From contig CANTFK010000360.1 in the NCBI GenBank assembly GCA_947646735.1, positions 1 through 62,736 of the forward strand: 62,736 bases of DNA, written 5' to 3'. A model generated the notes under the pieces. The model did not search any database, was not told where the DNA came from, and saw nothing but the letters and a program-made list of their open reading frames with translations. This DNA comes from Peronospora farinosa. Taxonomy: Eukaryota; Oomycota; Peronosporomycetes; Peronosporales; Peronosporaceae. Positions 46,901 through 56,829 of the stretch are shown piece by piece. The number at the start of each line of letters is the position of its first letter. The first letter of the stretch is position 1. A program made the translations under genes and the position numbers.

Positions 46901-47289
46901 AATGTACGTTCCAGTGTCACACCCACAGCGTCAAAGGCCGAGCGTGTGAGTGAAAAAGAGTTCACAGGACGTAGATCAAGTAGCTGGTCACTTGTCGTAG
47001 CCGTAGCTTCTTGAGCATTGTGAGTACCACCCACACAAACACGATAGAGAGGTACAAAAGGAAGCGTTGCTAGTCCCAGGGATACATTAAGCGCTTGTAA
47101 ACTGATCCAAATGTTTCGTACAACTCCTTCTTGGCTCATAAAAAAGACGAGTATGAATGAAATTAGAGAGAGCAAGCAAGTGACAGCAACACGCCATGTA
47201 TAGTATGAATTAACCCATTGAAAATACGCATCAATGCCCCGCCACTTGCAAGAAGGCGAGAGTATTGAGCGTAAAGAATCTGTAGCCAT
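43975..47289 (-). CDS. Membrane ankyrin-repeat protein with two TIR domains
   Basis: One exon of 1104 residues. Four hydrophobic segments occupy the first 190 residues (e.g. [17 protein letters not shown] and [16 protein letters not shown]). About ten ankyrin repeats span roughly 285-690 ([19 protein letters not shown] and others). Two TIR-type domains follow: TIR-1 at about 697-815 (VDVVLSFD ... [20 protein letters not shown]) with Glu773 in the C-x-x-E-L position used as catalytic Glu by NAD-cleaving TIRs, and TIR-2 at about 920-1045 (FSIFVSHGD ... [10 protein letters not shown]) in which that position is Gln996 (SDQLAFA). TIR domains signal by assembly or by NAD breakdown in immunity and cell death. 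The sequence suggests a membrane-bound receptor-like NADase with one active and one regulatory domain; ligand and pathway are unknown. Confidence 0.8.
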   Translation of the reverse strand: MATDSLRSILSPSCKWRGIDAYFQWVNSYYTWRVAVTCLLSLISFILVFFMSQEGVVRNIWISLQALNVSLGLATLPFVPLYRVCVGGTHNAQEATATTSDQLLDLRPVNSFSLTRSAFDAVGVTLERTLALAIFETIAVVQTVSLTWIVVLMLGVYWVFGDDTEKGVWAVWSNTTSYVTFVAIVTIALHTKQFDRLRAHQQLQLGAGLEEDELMTVAPTALAGGSTAGGGDTETTTIADDKNLAPSGVHTPILQSNRIDLYFTLNQELHTWSTTQNTAQTVERKLRPALYGAAVSGNGAAVENLLQRAEHMLGSKLRLDVLLDQMYATPPLVCRMFSRRTHNPLHVACRAGDVRVVSILLEAGLNPNCLDKISGATFSLELLYELCQLRVKKVTHILGAPLHVAALHGHTQVIDLLVKFGANLDIMAQSSFFSRSMRVTPIFLADSSDVVESLIRHRANILLVPGNGNAANTTVLQRAQLSGRRELATVLEEWGADVALTPLHEASAAGNIAAVQHLLSWGISPDTMGEFQRGVNSRTPLHWAAVMGRRRVITELVKHGADVNAKDSYGRTPLHWAARHNYASAVEELLAVDADYLQLDHYGMTPLAFAVDGGLLRSDCVELFVRFGADVSAIILNEIEETPLHIALRLGYKDTALALLVDGKADLYAVNGEGRRAVECCASAELQYAVKVAGGCVDVVLSFDPVFRAFAEHVRAGIEQNFMTVYMRTEQEDAVGREGGGASETSLDVMKTASAFVCMLSDGYAQSILCMDELASAKQHEVPVVPISCDSVKMSEELQVYVFTRQIVPFGPAVTLHYSKTAEFSKDGSAVSDSSTMDRVEFEIDEDKFQASLRSLIDGLRDEVEMHRLGGDRDLADKLRASKHQSLDRAATLRHRRMDEVVNAVIIRGTGRRRNTLEGRPVFSIFVSHGDCHRDFVTNLCTELRRHQFPFVVDSMTNVSSTKERILAAKDAILQSSVFLVVLSERSVKTELVSDQLAFAEDKGKTIVPIYHSKRPQGVDFTLGRLLERQGRVYIFSSDISYGRGFGELLHDLRTGVSEDACPSSADVSLSSSPVTQAAARRLLQNVTIVNGESPSHQPLSSVG

Positions 47290-47873
47290 ATATCAAATGC
47301 ACGAGGCCAATCAAGGAGGGTCAAGCGAATTAGAGAGGGTCTGTCAAAGTTAATAATGTCAAGGATGTCGCATGAATACAGACCCATCTGGTACGTTTTC
47401 TTACGCCACTGAATCGGTTTGTACAGGGTTCAACAAAACAGCTGGTTTCTTTAGAAGTCGTCCGAACAAGGTCGGCTCGGTGAAACAACTGACTTTTTCT
47501 CAAAAGTTGGTTATAGACAGACGCGGTCGAGAAAACGGACTGTTCGAACACACGATTGGTGCATATTTGCAACCAATGACAATAACCTGGCTCGTCTCCA
47601 TGGGTCAGTCCATTCCGCAACTTTGGGCAATTGCTTACAAACTAACCTCTCATTAGATTTTCCCATATATAAAAGACGGTCGGTCGACCAATCAACCAAC
47701 TGAACGTCTTCTTCACAAGGAAGAACGCAGAACAGGACGCACACGTCGCACACGGAGCTCCGACAGTCTTTGGACGTAGTATAGACAGACGCATCCCTTC
47801 TTTAGGTACACATTGGTCCTCTTCCATCGTCCAATCGACCCGTAGAATCGGAGAAAATTACAATTTTACAGTC
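47290..47873. other. Divergent intergenic region, no gene seen
   Basis: Shared upstream region of the ankyrin-TIR gene and the HSF gene. A 94-codon frame at 47372-47656 has no motif and overlaps likely promoter sequence, so it is not called. Confidence 0.55.
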
Positions 47874-49986
47874 ATGGCCAAACGTATTCGAATGACCAAG
47901 CAAGAAGACGCTGTACCGACGTCTACAGGCCTCACAGATGGAGCCAAAACGTTGTCATCTCAGACGAGCTCAACGATCAAAAACAAGACAGTAACGGCTA
48001 CAAATATTGAGGGAAAACACGTGATGTTACCGGCATTTCTGTCCAAAACGTACGAGATCTTTAGTATGCCCGAGTTTGCACACGTTTGTGGCTGGAATGC
48101 TACGGGTGATACTATAATCGTATCGCAACTGGAAGCTTTTGTGTCAATGGTACTCCCTCGTTTCTTTAAACATCGTAATTTCCCGTCATTCGTGCGTCAG
48201 CTCAATCTCTATGGCTTTCATAAGACGGTACTAGACTCAAAACGACTCGAGTTCCAGCACCCGTACTTTAAACGTAGTCAACCTGATCTACTGCACCATA
48301 TTAAACGCAAGATTTCGAATAGTAATCATCACAACCAGCAGCTTGTCAGCGCGTCCATTCAGGTGCGTTGGGTTGAGTAAATCGACCGGTTAATTGGGAA
48401 AAGGTTCTTACGTTTTTGTGGTGATGTTATTACGAGCAGAATTCAAAACTTGATGCACATCGGGAAATGTCGGACGCTTTATTGCGTGAGATGAAGGAGT
48501 TGCGTCAACGTAGCGACGCCATGGAAAAACGTCTGCGCGATGTGGAAATCGACAATGCGGTGCGATCAATTGCTCCTTTACTTGGGTAAGTAACGAGATG
48601 GGAGATTGACTGACTGTTTTGACAATAGATTGTGCGGAGCGACAATTTGAAATTGTGGAAACATTTGGAGGCAGCTAAGGACAAGCAGTTGGTCATGCAT
48701 GAGAAAATGAAAAAGATTATGTGGATTTTGTTCCAGATTTACCGTGGAAAACAGCAAAATCTTCCAAAACTATCTAGCAACGATGTTACTGGTGCTGTCA
48801 TCAGTGATGAGTAAGTATCGCAAGCATGCGATTGTCATTTGTTGTATTCTGCGTGTTTATCTAAGTACTCTATGCATGACTAACCGTTTTTGCTGCTGTG
48901 TGTTGTTTACATTTCGTGCCTGTTTCGTATCGGCTTCGTTTTTTCTTCTTGACTCTTGGCAGTTACACGAACAGTAGCATGCTTGGGCCAAAGGAGTTTC
49001 GAGACGTATTGCGTTTTTTGGCAATGGATGAGCCCCCGATGTTGCCCGAATCATCATCCGCCAATGTTGCGACTGTAACGCCAGGCTCGCGAAAGCGGAA
49101 ATTTGTCGAAGGATTGTCTGATGTTGGTGAGGTGGTTTTGACAGAAAAGGATGCATACGAATTAGGTATGCTTGTGAGTCTTTTTTGTGTTGTGATCGTC
49201 GGAGCAGAAGAGCTAACTATGTATTTTTTTGGAAAAGAGTCATCTTTAGCTTTCGGATCGCCTAGCTCCGCTGGAGTACGCAACCCATTTACAATGAATT
49301 TGCTATCTAGTCCTTCTCCTTCGGCACATCTTGAAGAAGGGCAGAACAACGTGCTGAGTATCTTTTCCCCAATCACAGCGGTAAACAACAGCCCAGTGAA
49401 CAAAAACATCGATTCAGCACCGGGTGGATTCCTCACAAATGGAGTAGACACAACTTTGAGCGCTCCCGTACTGACTGAGTCGACACCGACTAAATCGGTG
49501 CCACCTGTGACAGCCACTACGCCGACCGAATCCATTCCAGACGTGAGTACGCTGCCTGTGAGCAACGGAAGCGAGTCGCCGAGTGGTATCGCTACCGCTT
49601 CGAGTAGCACGTCAACTCCGGACGTGAGCAGCCAACTGGCATTTTTGGATGAAGACCTCCCTTTACTGCCTGACTCTGACTATAACTTTACGGACGGCGA
49701 ACAGGTATCGTAATGTGTCTTGCGATTATGATTGTTGGCGGATTGTTTGTCTGTGTGATTTATGAACTAATAATGTGCGTTTTCGTGGGCCGCTTATCAG
49801 CAGACAGTAATGAAGAAGCTCGAAGACTTTGAGACGTCGCTTTTGGACGAGTATGACGTCAGTTGCCTTGACACACTGCTGCTGCAGCTAAAAAACGGTG
49901 GAGGAGACAAACCATTGGGTGTTTCGGTGGCAGACCCAGAGAATGTCGTTGTTGGACCAACCAACTCGTCATCGCACGATGCGTAA
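47874..49986 (+). CDS. Heat-shock-factor type transcription factor
   Basis: Exons 47874-48362, 48440-48585, 48640-48810, 48963-49704 and 49804-49986 join in phase, giving 576 residues; an optional 72-base intron (49166-49237) would shorten exon 4. The HSF DNA-binding domain covers about residues 45-150: LPAFLSKTYEIF, IVSQLEAFVSMVLPRFFKHR, FPSFVRQLNLYGFHKT, the recognition helix typical of the family. Exons 2 and 3 encode a coiled coil (REMSDALLREMKELRQRSDA) serving as the trimerisation region. The rest is Ser/Thr/Pro-rich with acidic patches near the end (FLDEDLPLLPDSDYNFTD), a likely activation region. Stress role inferred from the family. The exon 3 acceptor is the least certain join. Confidence 0.82.
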
Positions 49987-50442
49987 AGCTATGGTGTTTC
50001 TGGCCAAACAGATATAGCAGTCATGTTGTTGAAGCGTATGAAGTCTATGACGGGCAGAGAGTTACATATCCACGTACATTTATCAAGCGACACGGTACTT
50101 TTATCAGCACTGAGCGCGACTTCTCATCCAGACAAAAACAGATTAAGCGTCAAACAGTCAAAAAGAAGATTCTGCAGAGTATGAGAGCAGCTTTGCCTCC
50201 GAAATTACAAGAGATGGAGCCCGAGTCGGTACGAACAAACAGCCAACAGTTGATGCGATGGGTATTCGACGGCAGCGAACGAATGCTCTCATGACGAACA
50301 TATACACGCGGCTGGTTTTTTATTTATGCTATTCGAAGTATGAATGGAGAATTGAGACAACCACGATTACGAGAAGAATGGGTTAGTCAATATATCCTTC
50401 ATGATTCTTCACCACTTCTCGCATCCCATGGAATGCTACTTT
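49987..50442. other. Intergenic, no gene seen
   Basis: 3' flanks of the HSF gene and of the small coiled-coil gene. Short frames only. Confidence 0.55.
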
Positions 50443-50703
50443 TCATTCTTCCAATTGACGACGCAGTCGTTGAATCTCTTTGTCCTTGCGCCCAAGTTCC
50501 AATTGTGCCGTAACAAAAAGGGTAGAAATGTTCGTCTCCAGTTGTTTATGAGCAGCTCCAAGCTGACGATTCTGTTCCTGTAACTGCGCTAGTTCGACTC
50601 GAAGTCGAGCATTTTCCTCTTCGACTTGTGTTTTTAGGTCCAGTGCCTCCTTCTTTTCCAATGCGCTGGTAGACGTATCCAAGTCTCCATACAAGTCCTC
50701 CAT
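50443..50703 (-). CDS. Small coiled-coil protein resembling FLASH N-terminus
   Basis: Complete 86-residue frame. M-E-D-L-Y-G-D-L-D is followed by a continuous coiled coil (EEENARLRVELAQLQEQNRQ) and the block LETNISTLFVTAQLELGRKD, which resembles the N-terminal coil of FLASH/CASP8AP2 (L-Y-x-x-L, then K-N-I-S-x-L-x-x-T-A-x-x-E-x-x-R-K-D-x-E-I). In animals this coil dimerises and binds Lsm11 for histone pre-mRNA 3' processing. Only the coil is present here. Family link is by eye and moderate. Its ATG is 8 bases from that of the divergent neighbour. Confidence 0.5.
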   Translation of the reverse strand: MEDLYGDLDTSTSALEKKEALDLKTQVEEENARLRVELAQLQEQNRQLGAAHKQLETNISTLFVTAQLELGRKDKEIQRLRRQLEE

Positions 50704-50711
50704 TGTTAGTT

Positions 50712-51374
50712 ATGCGCAGGGTCGGAATTAACGATATCCCGGTGAATCGCTACCACTCAATGCACTCGAGGTGCACCAAGTTCTGGGAAGATGGTCAAGT
50801 TCTGGTGGCTGCTGTCTCTGTGTCCGAAAACGTCACCAGGATGGAGCAATTGCAATGTAAAATTGTCAAGGAGCTACGTACCATCAGTCGCTTTCTACAG
50901 CGTAACCAAAGCCAGCGTTTCGGTGACGCAGCGCAAATAAAACTCGTCGACTGTGTGGGGCACTACGTGAAGCTGAGCAAACAGGGAGGTACCATGATGC
51001 CAATCGGAGACGCGACGTTCCAGACGTTGAAAGACGGACTTGCCATGCCGTTCAATGTCTTTGGTACGAAGCAGAAGAAACGCTTGCTCAAATGGTACAA
51101 TGAGCTCATTGTTATTGTCGGTGGAGACCCAGACGCGACAATAGCTGGTGAAGTTGCCACGGAGCCGAGTAGAAAGTGGATTGTCATGGACATCGACGAA
51201 GACGGATATCTGTCACTTGTGCAGGTAGAAACAGGTGAGTCCAATGAGAGTTTCTGGATAAAGAAGAAAAGCACAGAGTACAAACGGATCAAAATGGCAT
51301 TAGAAAACAATGAGGTGACCGTTTTCACGAGGGCCAACGAGATCGAGGAGATCCAAATCGATGATGACAAGTAG
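50712..51374 (+). CDS. Unknown protein with possible eIF5A-like C-terminal domain
   Basis: One exon of 220 residues from ATG 50712. The N-terminal 150 residues are helical and unfamiliar (F-W-E-D-G-Q-V-L-V-A-A, RTISRFLQRNQ, LKDGLAMPFNVFGTKQKKRL). The last 70 residues (KWIVMDIDEDGYLSLVQVET, then F-W-I-K-K-K and V-T-V-F-T-R-A) recall the C-terminal OB fold of eIF5A, whose strands read I-D-I-x-x-D-G-Y-L-S-L and end in V-x-V-x-x-A. The hypusine loop of eIF5A is absent, so it is not eIF5A itself. It is convergent with CACYBP (87 bases between stops). Confidence 0.5.
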   Translation: MRRVGINDIPVNRYHSMHSRCTKFWEDGQVLVAAVSVSENVTRMEQLQCKIVKELRTISRFLQRNQSQRFGDAAQIKLVDCVGHYVKLSKQGGTMMPIGDATFQTLKDGLAMPFNVFGTKQKKRLLKWYNELIVIVGGDPDATIAGEVATEPSRKWIVMDIDEDGYLSLVQVETGESNESFWIKKKSTEYKRIKMALENNEVTVFTRANEIEEIQIDDDK

Positions 51375-51461
51375 ACGAACACAAAAACTCAAAAGACCTG
51401 CATGTTAGAGAGGTGCTTCAATGCAGAGAAAATTGTTGCCCCATTAGAATGTTGTGCGTGA

Positions 51462-52384
51462 CTAGAACGGGCTCGCAGCCCCCGTCTTGTTACGACTCTC
51501 ACTCCACGCCTTGGCAATAGTGCGCTTCATCTCATCGTCACCTTCTTCGTACATATTCTACAGTAATACATACACATTAAAACCTTTTCTTCCGAGATTC
51601 CTGGCCCATATCTTTAACGTACCTTCATCATATCCATGATACCTGCACCCGGGTCAGTCGTGTCGGGTTTACTCGTCTTCAGTGGATTCTTGGCCGTTAG
51701 ATTCATCCACGTATTGTTCTTTTCCATTTTATGCAATGAGATTGTAATGCGGTTCTTCTTGACACGAAATGAGCTCTTCAATGGGTCAATCTCCTTTTCC
51801 AAATGCTGCTTCACCAGGCTACAGTGACACAAAAAGTGAACACACACACACACTTGTCATGATCCCTCGTCTCTATATACAAATTCACCATGTATCAATT
51901 ACACATACCGGTAATTTTTATTTTCCAATCCAATAATCTACAAAATAAAAAACCACAATAAATAACGTCACTTTTCATCCAATTCTTACCCCAACAAAAC
52001 TACATTAAATTGCAATAATACCTTTAGATCGAACGACGTCTTGGTAAACTGACATGTCACCTTCTCCTTGGACAAATTCCCCACTCCATCGATCCCCGAC
52101 ATTATATAAACTTCCACTTTTTCCTTTCCATAACCTTCATCCTCCCAGCCGAATCGACTAATTTCGGTAAACGTAGCAACGTCATTGGCCACAGAATGCG
52201 TCACGGCCTTGACTGGCTCGAGCGATGGTGTTAGTTTTGACACATTCGCAGCTTCCAGCGCCTTTTTCTTGCGATAAAGTAATTGCTCCAGGTCGTGCTT
52301 GTTACCGATCGTCTTGGTTGTTTCCAATAGCGACTGTAGCTCCGTAATCTCCGCTGCTAATGCTTCCGTATTAGGGTGTTCCAT
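51462..52384 (-). CDS. CACYBP: Calcyclin-binding protein / Siah-interacting protein
   Basis: Four exons (52022-52384, 51909-51937, 51623-51818, 51462-51557), one only 29 bases long, give 227 residues, close to the 228 of human CACYBP. The protein links Siah to SCF-type ubiquitin ligases and has phosphatase-like and chaperone-related roles. An N-terminal helical hairpin (LAAEITELQSLLETTK), a CS domain (EVYIMSGIDGV ... TCQFTKTSFDLK, KKNRITISLHKM, TWMNL) and a C-terminal SGS segment (GIMDMMKNMYEEGDDEMKRT) are clear. The sequence TTCAATCATCAATTTG just before the start (minus strand, near 52389-52405) resembles the oomycete Inr plus FPR promoter core. Confidence 0.93.
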
Positions 52385-52614
52385 GATGTCAAATTGATGA
52401 TTGAAGGAATTTGACAATAGCTTGGATTATTTTCCAGAATATTCGAATTCGAGAAGGGTATTTACTTCATCTGCTCATATCCTCTTAGAATTAATACCTA
52501 TACAGAAACAATCCATTAAAACGCTGCTTTGATTTGACGTCAAAAAAAAGGTCGGATCAAATTCCCTTCGATTTGACTATTTTTGTGCTTAATTTGTAGT
52601 GAATTAGTCGCAAA

Positions 52615-54900
52615 ATGCAAGTCAGCAAGTCCGTCTCAATGGCTTCATCGGACGCTCCACTCGTGTCTCCACCTCCTCAAGTGATTGAAGAGATCTTTGT
52701 CTCGGATCTCTGTGCTACACCATTCAAATTATCCACTCCAATGTCTCAAAAAGCGTCACAAATTACACCAAATACGACGTTTAAGGAGTCTTTATCCGAG
52801 ACGTTTGAAAACGAGCCACCAATTGTAAAATTTCAGAAATTTCAAGACAAATTTCAATTAAATTTATGGAAAAGATCAGAAAATGACAAAAGGACGACAG
52901 GTACAGGAAACAAAACCGATGGCATTGAGAGTGTCGAGACAATTGATACAAAGGAGAAAAATAGACGGAAAAGTGTTGAGAAGGACAAGAAGGAGGACAA
53001 AAACACGGGCAAAATGTGGTTTGATGTACTTCCGGTCGTGTTGGAAAATATCAAGACGTATAATCGAGAACATGTCCGACGTACGAGGTGTTTTGTGGAT
53101 CGTTATTGATACAAAAGTGGAAAATTTGTGACGACTGTGGACTATTGTGTGTGTGTGTGTGTCTGTAGAGCTCAGTTTGCCACGGTGTATAAAGTGTGAA
53201 CGTGTTCGAGAGGAACAGAAGGCCGTTATTCGATGCAAACAAAAAGATTGCATTGTATTGGACCGTCCACTATGTTTATTGTGCTGGGAATTATATCATC
53301 AGTCACTGGAAGCCCGACAACATCGTGGCCAACATACTTCAGGTGACTTTTGATGAGATGATTTTGGAACTGTTGACGTAGTTGTAACTAAAGATTTCTT
53401 CTTGTCGTTTTGTCTACTTTGTGTGATGCTGTCAGCTTGTCCACAGTGTCAGCTTGATTGGATCGTCTATTGGTGTGCAGAGTGCGACTTGAAATTTTGT
53501 AAAAAGTGCTTTGACGAGATTCACAGCGTGTCAGCTACTACGTCTCATCGTAAAATTGCTACAGAAGGTTTGTCTATCTATCACTAAACTATCGATGATT
53601 TATCTGGAGCTAAAACTTTGATTTGCTTTGATTATTGACAGATGCTCCTGGAACGTGTTTCGTAACGTCTCACTGGTCTGCAAGTTTTCAAAATGTGATT
53701 GTCTATATGATTGCATCTCGAAAGCAGAAGACAAATAGCAAAAACACTGGTGGTAGCACCATCGGTGCAAAACGAAAGCGCGACATTGAAGTGATCGTTA
53801 TCGATGATGAGGATGACGAAAAAGAAGTGAGCCAACAAAATGGAAGTAGCACAGGGAAAGAGAATGGATTCATGCGCTCATGTAATGCGGATTCTCAGCC
53901 ACAGCAGAACGCTTCAGACAACAGTAATTATCAGGCTTCTACGAATGAACAGTCAATGTTAGTGCTCATACCATCAAAACCATTGGCACCCCTTTCACAA
54001 CAAACCAGCTCAGCGTGCAGCATATCCTCAACTTCGAACGATGCCAAAGCTGTCAATACCGGCACGGGTGTTGGAAGTTTGCAGTGGGATGGAGCTTCGT
54101 CACAGATGAGGGATAGCGACACCACCGCTTCAGCGACCAGTGTTACGGGCAACGGGATGATGCAGGTGACGCAAAGCTCCATGTCGACTGCTGCCAACAC
54201 AACGAGCGGATCGTGGTCCACCAGCACAAATTTTGCAAGCACATCCCATTCTAACGGCCAGCTACCGCTCAGGGGTGCCTTTTCTGCGGAAAACGCGCTA
54301 AGTGACTCATTGGTGGACCACTACCATAAAGTGAACCAGGTTGTAGCAAAGATGGAGCTACAAAGTGAACAGCTAAACAGGCAGCTAGCAATTACGACAT
54401 ACCAAGGGCCGTATCGTGCAGGACCTGTAATGGCTTTGCTGATGAAATTGCAGCCTGTATTAGAGGCTGCGAAGAAACGACGCGACCAGCTTCTTGTCGC
54501 GACTATTGTCCAGTCCAAAGATATCATGGCGTCAGTTCGTCTTCTTCGCCTTGCGGAACTCGGTGATGTACCGAAAATCTTCTCGATGGGTCATCGTACA
54601 TGTCTCCAGCTAACAAATGAGATCGATCGCCACGAGAAGAGCTTGTCGAAGTTGTATCAGCGGTTTAGTGAAGCGCTCAACCATTCCGCCCCGATAAATT
54701 CTAGCTGGGAGGATTTGCATATTCGAGCCGTCAGCGCAAATATACAGATGCACGAGAGGAATATCAAGAAACTCAAGAGAGCCCGCGAGGTGGAATTTGT
54801 GCGAATCGTGCAGTTCAGTCACAATATCCGTGAAGCGCTAAAGCAAGCGCTAAAGCAAGCGCTTCAGCGACATCAGTCGCAAATTCAACCGTCAGAATAG
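52615..54900 (+). CDS. Double B-box zinc-finger protein
   Basis: Four exons (52615-53080, 53169-53342, 53436-53567, 53642-54900) keep frame and give 676 residues. Exon 2 encodes one B-box-like zinc module (PRCIKCERVREEQKAVIRCK, then LCLLCWELYH) and exon 3 a second (CPQCQLDWIVYWCAECDLKF, then CKKCFDEIH), each on its own exon. The N-terminus is basic with a Lys-rich patch; the C-terminus is Ser/Thr/Gln-rich with a final helical stretch (KLKRAREVEFVRIVQFSHNI). No RING finger is present, so this is not a typical TRIM ligase; a regulatory or scaffold role is inferred. The exon 2 acceptor is preceded by a (TG)n run. A diverged echo of its 3' end lies downstream. Confidence 0.78.
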
Positions 54901-55159
54901 CTTTGTAAACTGAAGGATTGCTGCATACAGTGGACTGAGTCAAGTACCCACAGCGACGAAACATGAGAAGTGGCAAAGAAAATGAAGCGCGGAATATTAG
55001 CAAAATGATGAAGTGACTGAAAGGCGCGACACGACCAGCTTTTTATCGCAAGTGATGATCGCGTTCACCGATATCATGGCGCGAGTACTCTATTTATTCA
55101 AAGAGCCATCGAGTGCAGAAGGAGCGGCTGTGTCAATAAACCAATACAATCTGGGCTGT
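54901..55159. repeat. Diverged echo of the B-box gene 3' end
   Basis: At about 55021-55080 the sequence GCGACACGACCAGCTTTTTA ... GATATCATGGCG matches 54474-54530 inside the last exon of the B-box gene with scattered changes. It looks like an old local duplication; there is no open frame. Confidence 0.55.
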
Positions 55160-55290
55160 ATGCCGTGAGGTAAACAATTTACAAGGCTAAGCACGAAGGT
55201 GAAGTTACTTTTTGACTTTACGTGAGACGAAGACCCGAAAGATGTGCCCACAATGACATGCCACGCGCCTTCTTGGCTTGACCTGCTGCG
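55160..55290 (-). pseudogene. Dynein light chain LC8-like fragment
   Basis: On the minus strand the frame reads GAWHVIVGTSFGS followed by H-V-K-S-K, close to the W-H-x-I-V-G-x-x-F-G-S-x-x-x-H strand of LC8-type dynein light chains. The remainder does not match: the F-I-Y-F-Y-L-G strand is degraded and the N-terminal helices are missing. Most likely a decayed or very divergent copy. Confidence 0.45.
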
Positions 55291-55927
55291 CAACCGGTTC
55301 TTTTTGCCCTTAGTGCACGATGTATTATTTTCGTGTGAGCCTACGCTGGCTATGGTTAAGGTTCTGGACACTTTATTTGCGATACTGAACGAGATGCTAT
55401 CAAGAAGAAAAGCAGAACTGCCAGGCGTGAAGCCTTGATTCTTGCTAGCTGACTTACCAGCTCACCGATGATCTACTAAAGACAAACAGGTCAATGATAA
55501 AGTTGGTCAAGCTGATCGTGCTTGATGAGTTTGACTTGCTCGAATTAGTCGGAGTCAATGGCCGAGAAGTGAGAAGGGGTCAGTCTAGCACTGTCTCAAT
55601 GTGCTGCGTGTAGCCGACGTCTGCTAGGAAAAATACCTGACTTTTACCTATTTACGAAGCTGTCCAACACCATTAATTGACGTCGCTGCAGATGCAGACC
55701 TACATCGAACGGGCAAATGGATAAACAGGCATGTACGACTTTTCCTGTATATTCTTGTCTTCATTGTCCAAGGTCTGGTATCCCTTCACGTTTTTCATTG
55801 GAAGTGAGACACAGCTTTAGACGCTGTAGCATCGAAGAAAAAACCGTTGGAAAGCCAATTGAGACGCTCTGTGACTTCTTCCTCACAAGATTGAAGTGCT
55901 TTTGGAAGTTGCATCTTCATTCTCTCT
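55291..55927. other. Intergenic, no gene seen
   Basis: Short frames without recognisable motifs between the LC8-like fragment and the membrane protein gene. Confidence 0.55.
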
Positions 55928-56584
55928 CTACACAAACGAGCTATGCATCGGGATCATATCGTCCTTCTTGGAGTCCATACACGGCACCGAGAGCCACGCG
56001 TAGTAGAACGACGCTCCCGCCAACATGTGCATCAAACCTTTAGTTATCCCCCACGCCATGTGGTTCTCGTCTTCATGGAAGAAGATTGCAATAAACCACA
56101 TAATAACCGCCGCAACGAGACTCACGACTGCGTACACTCCCTTTTGCTTGTTCAAAGGGGAGACATTCTTGTTCTTAGTGAGCCCTCGACGGTAGATAAC
56201 TCCCATGAGATAACAACCCACAAGCATTCCCTGATAAAGTATCGAATCCCAGTCGTCCCTGGTCTTGAACAGCCAAGAACCTGCAAACGCCACGTAGCGT
56301 AATACAATATTGTAATTCTCATCTTTAAAGCCCATGAGATGGACACAGAGCAAGAGGAAGTACGTAATCGATACAACATCCGAGATAAAATGCCATTCGA
56401 CTTCTTCCAAGAACAATTGCGTGTTAAAGGCTTCAGCAGCATTAAAGAAGAACGAAATCACCAATTGTAATACACCAATAAACAGTTCGAAATGCCGACG
56501 ATTACACTTCATGACATTTAATGCCGGTAACATTGCTGCATCCGTTAATGCCAAGAAGACAAAGCGTCCCAATTCCAATAGCAT
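55928..56584 (-). CDS. Multi-pass membrane protein, possibly TMEM8/CREST family
   Basis: A single exon of 218 residues with about seven hydrophobic segments (e.g. FIGVLQLVISFFFNAAEAF, VVSITYFLLLCVHLMGF, AVVSLVAAVIMWFIAIFF). The order of segments, the early S-F-F-F, the H-F-I-S-D motif before the third segment and W-G-I-T-K-G-L-M-H-M-L near the end recall the TMEM8/myomaker group in the CREST superfamily of putative membrane hydrolases (Ser, Asp and His ligands). The match is by pattern only. If not a member, it remains an unassigned membrane protein. Confidence 0.5.
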   Translation of the reverse strand: MLLELGRFVFLALTDAAMLPALNVMKCNRRHFELFIGVLQLVISFFFNAAEAFNTQLFLEEVEWHFISDVVSITYFLLLCVHLMGFKDENYNIVLRYVAFAGSWLFKTRDDWDSILYQGMLVGCYLMGVIYRRGLTKNKNVSPLNKQKGVYAVVSLVAAVIMWFIAIFFHEDENHMAWGITKGLMHMLAGASFYYAWLSVPCMDSKKDDMIPMHSSFV

Positions 56585-56693
56585 TTTTCCACTGATTATT
56601 GTCTTAATGGATCAAATTATCCCCTTTCTGGCTGGAATACGTATATACATACACCTGTGGCAATAGATACTCAGCTGAATAACGTATTTGAAA

Positions 56694-56717
56694 GGAGACG
56701 GTATGCATACCGTCTCC
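56694..56717. repeat. Perfect 24-bp palindrome
   Basis: The 12-base arm GGAGACGGTATG is followed directly by its exact reverse complement with no spacer. It lies 110 bases upstream of the membrane protein start and could be a dimeric regulator site or a cruciform; no factor is known to me. Confidence 0.9.
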
Positions 56718-56829
56718 GATTCACTTTACAATTTGCGTTGCGTTTGACAAGCAAGGAGACTGGATCCAATCTATGCAATGGTTCTTCATGTGGGAAAAAA
56801 TCGTGTGGAGGACGCGTCCGGGAAGTGCG

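Noticed and set aside
47372..47656. 94-codon frame between the TIR gene and HSF
   Set aside because: No motif and it overlaps the shared promoter region.
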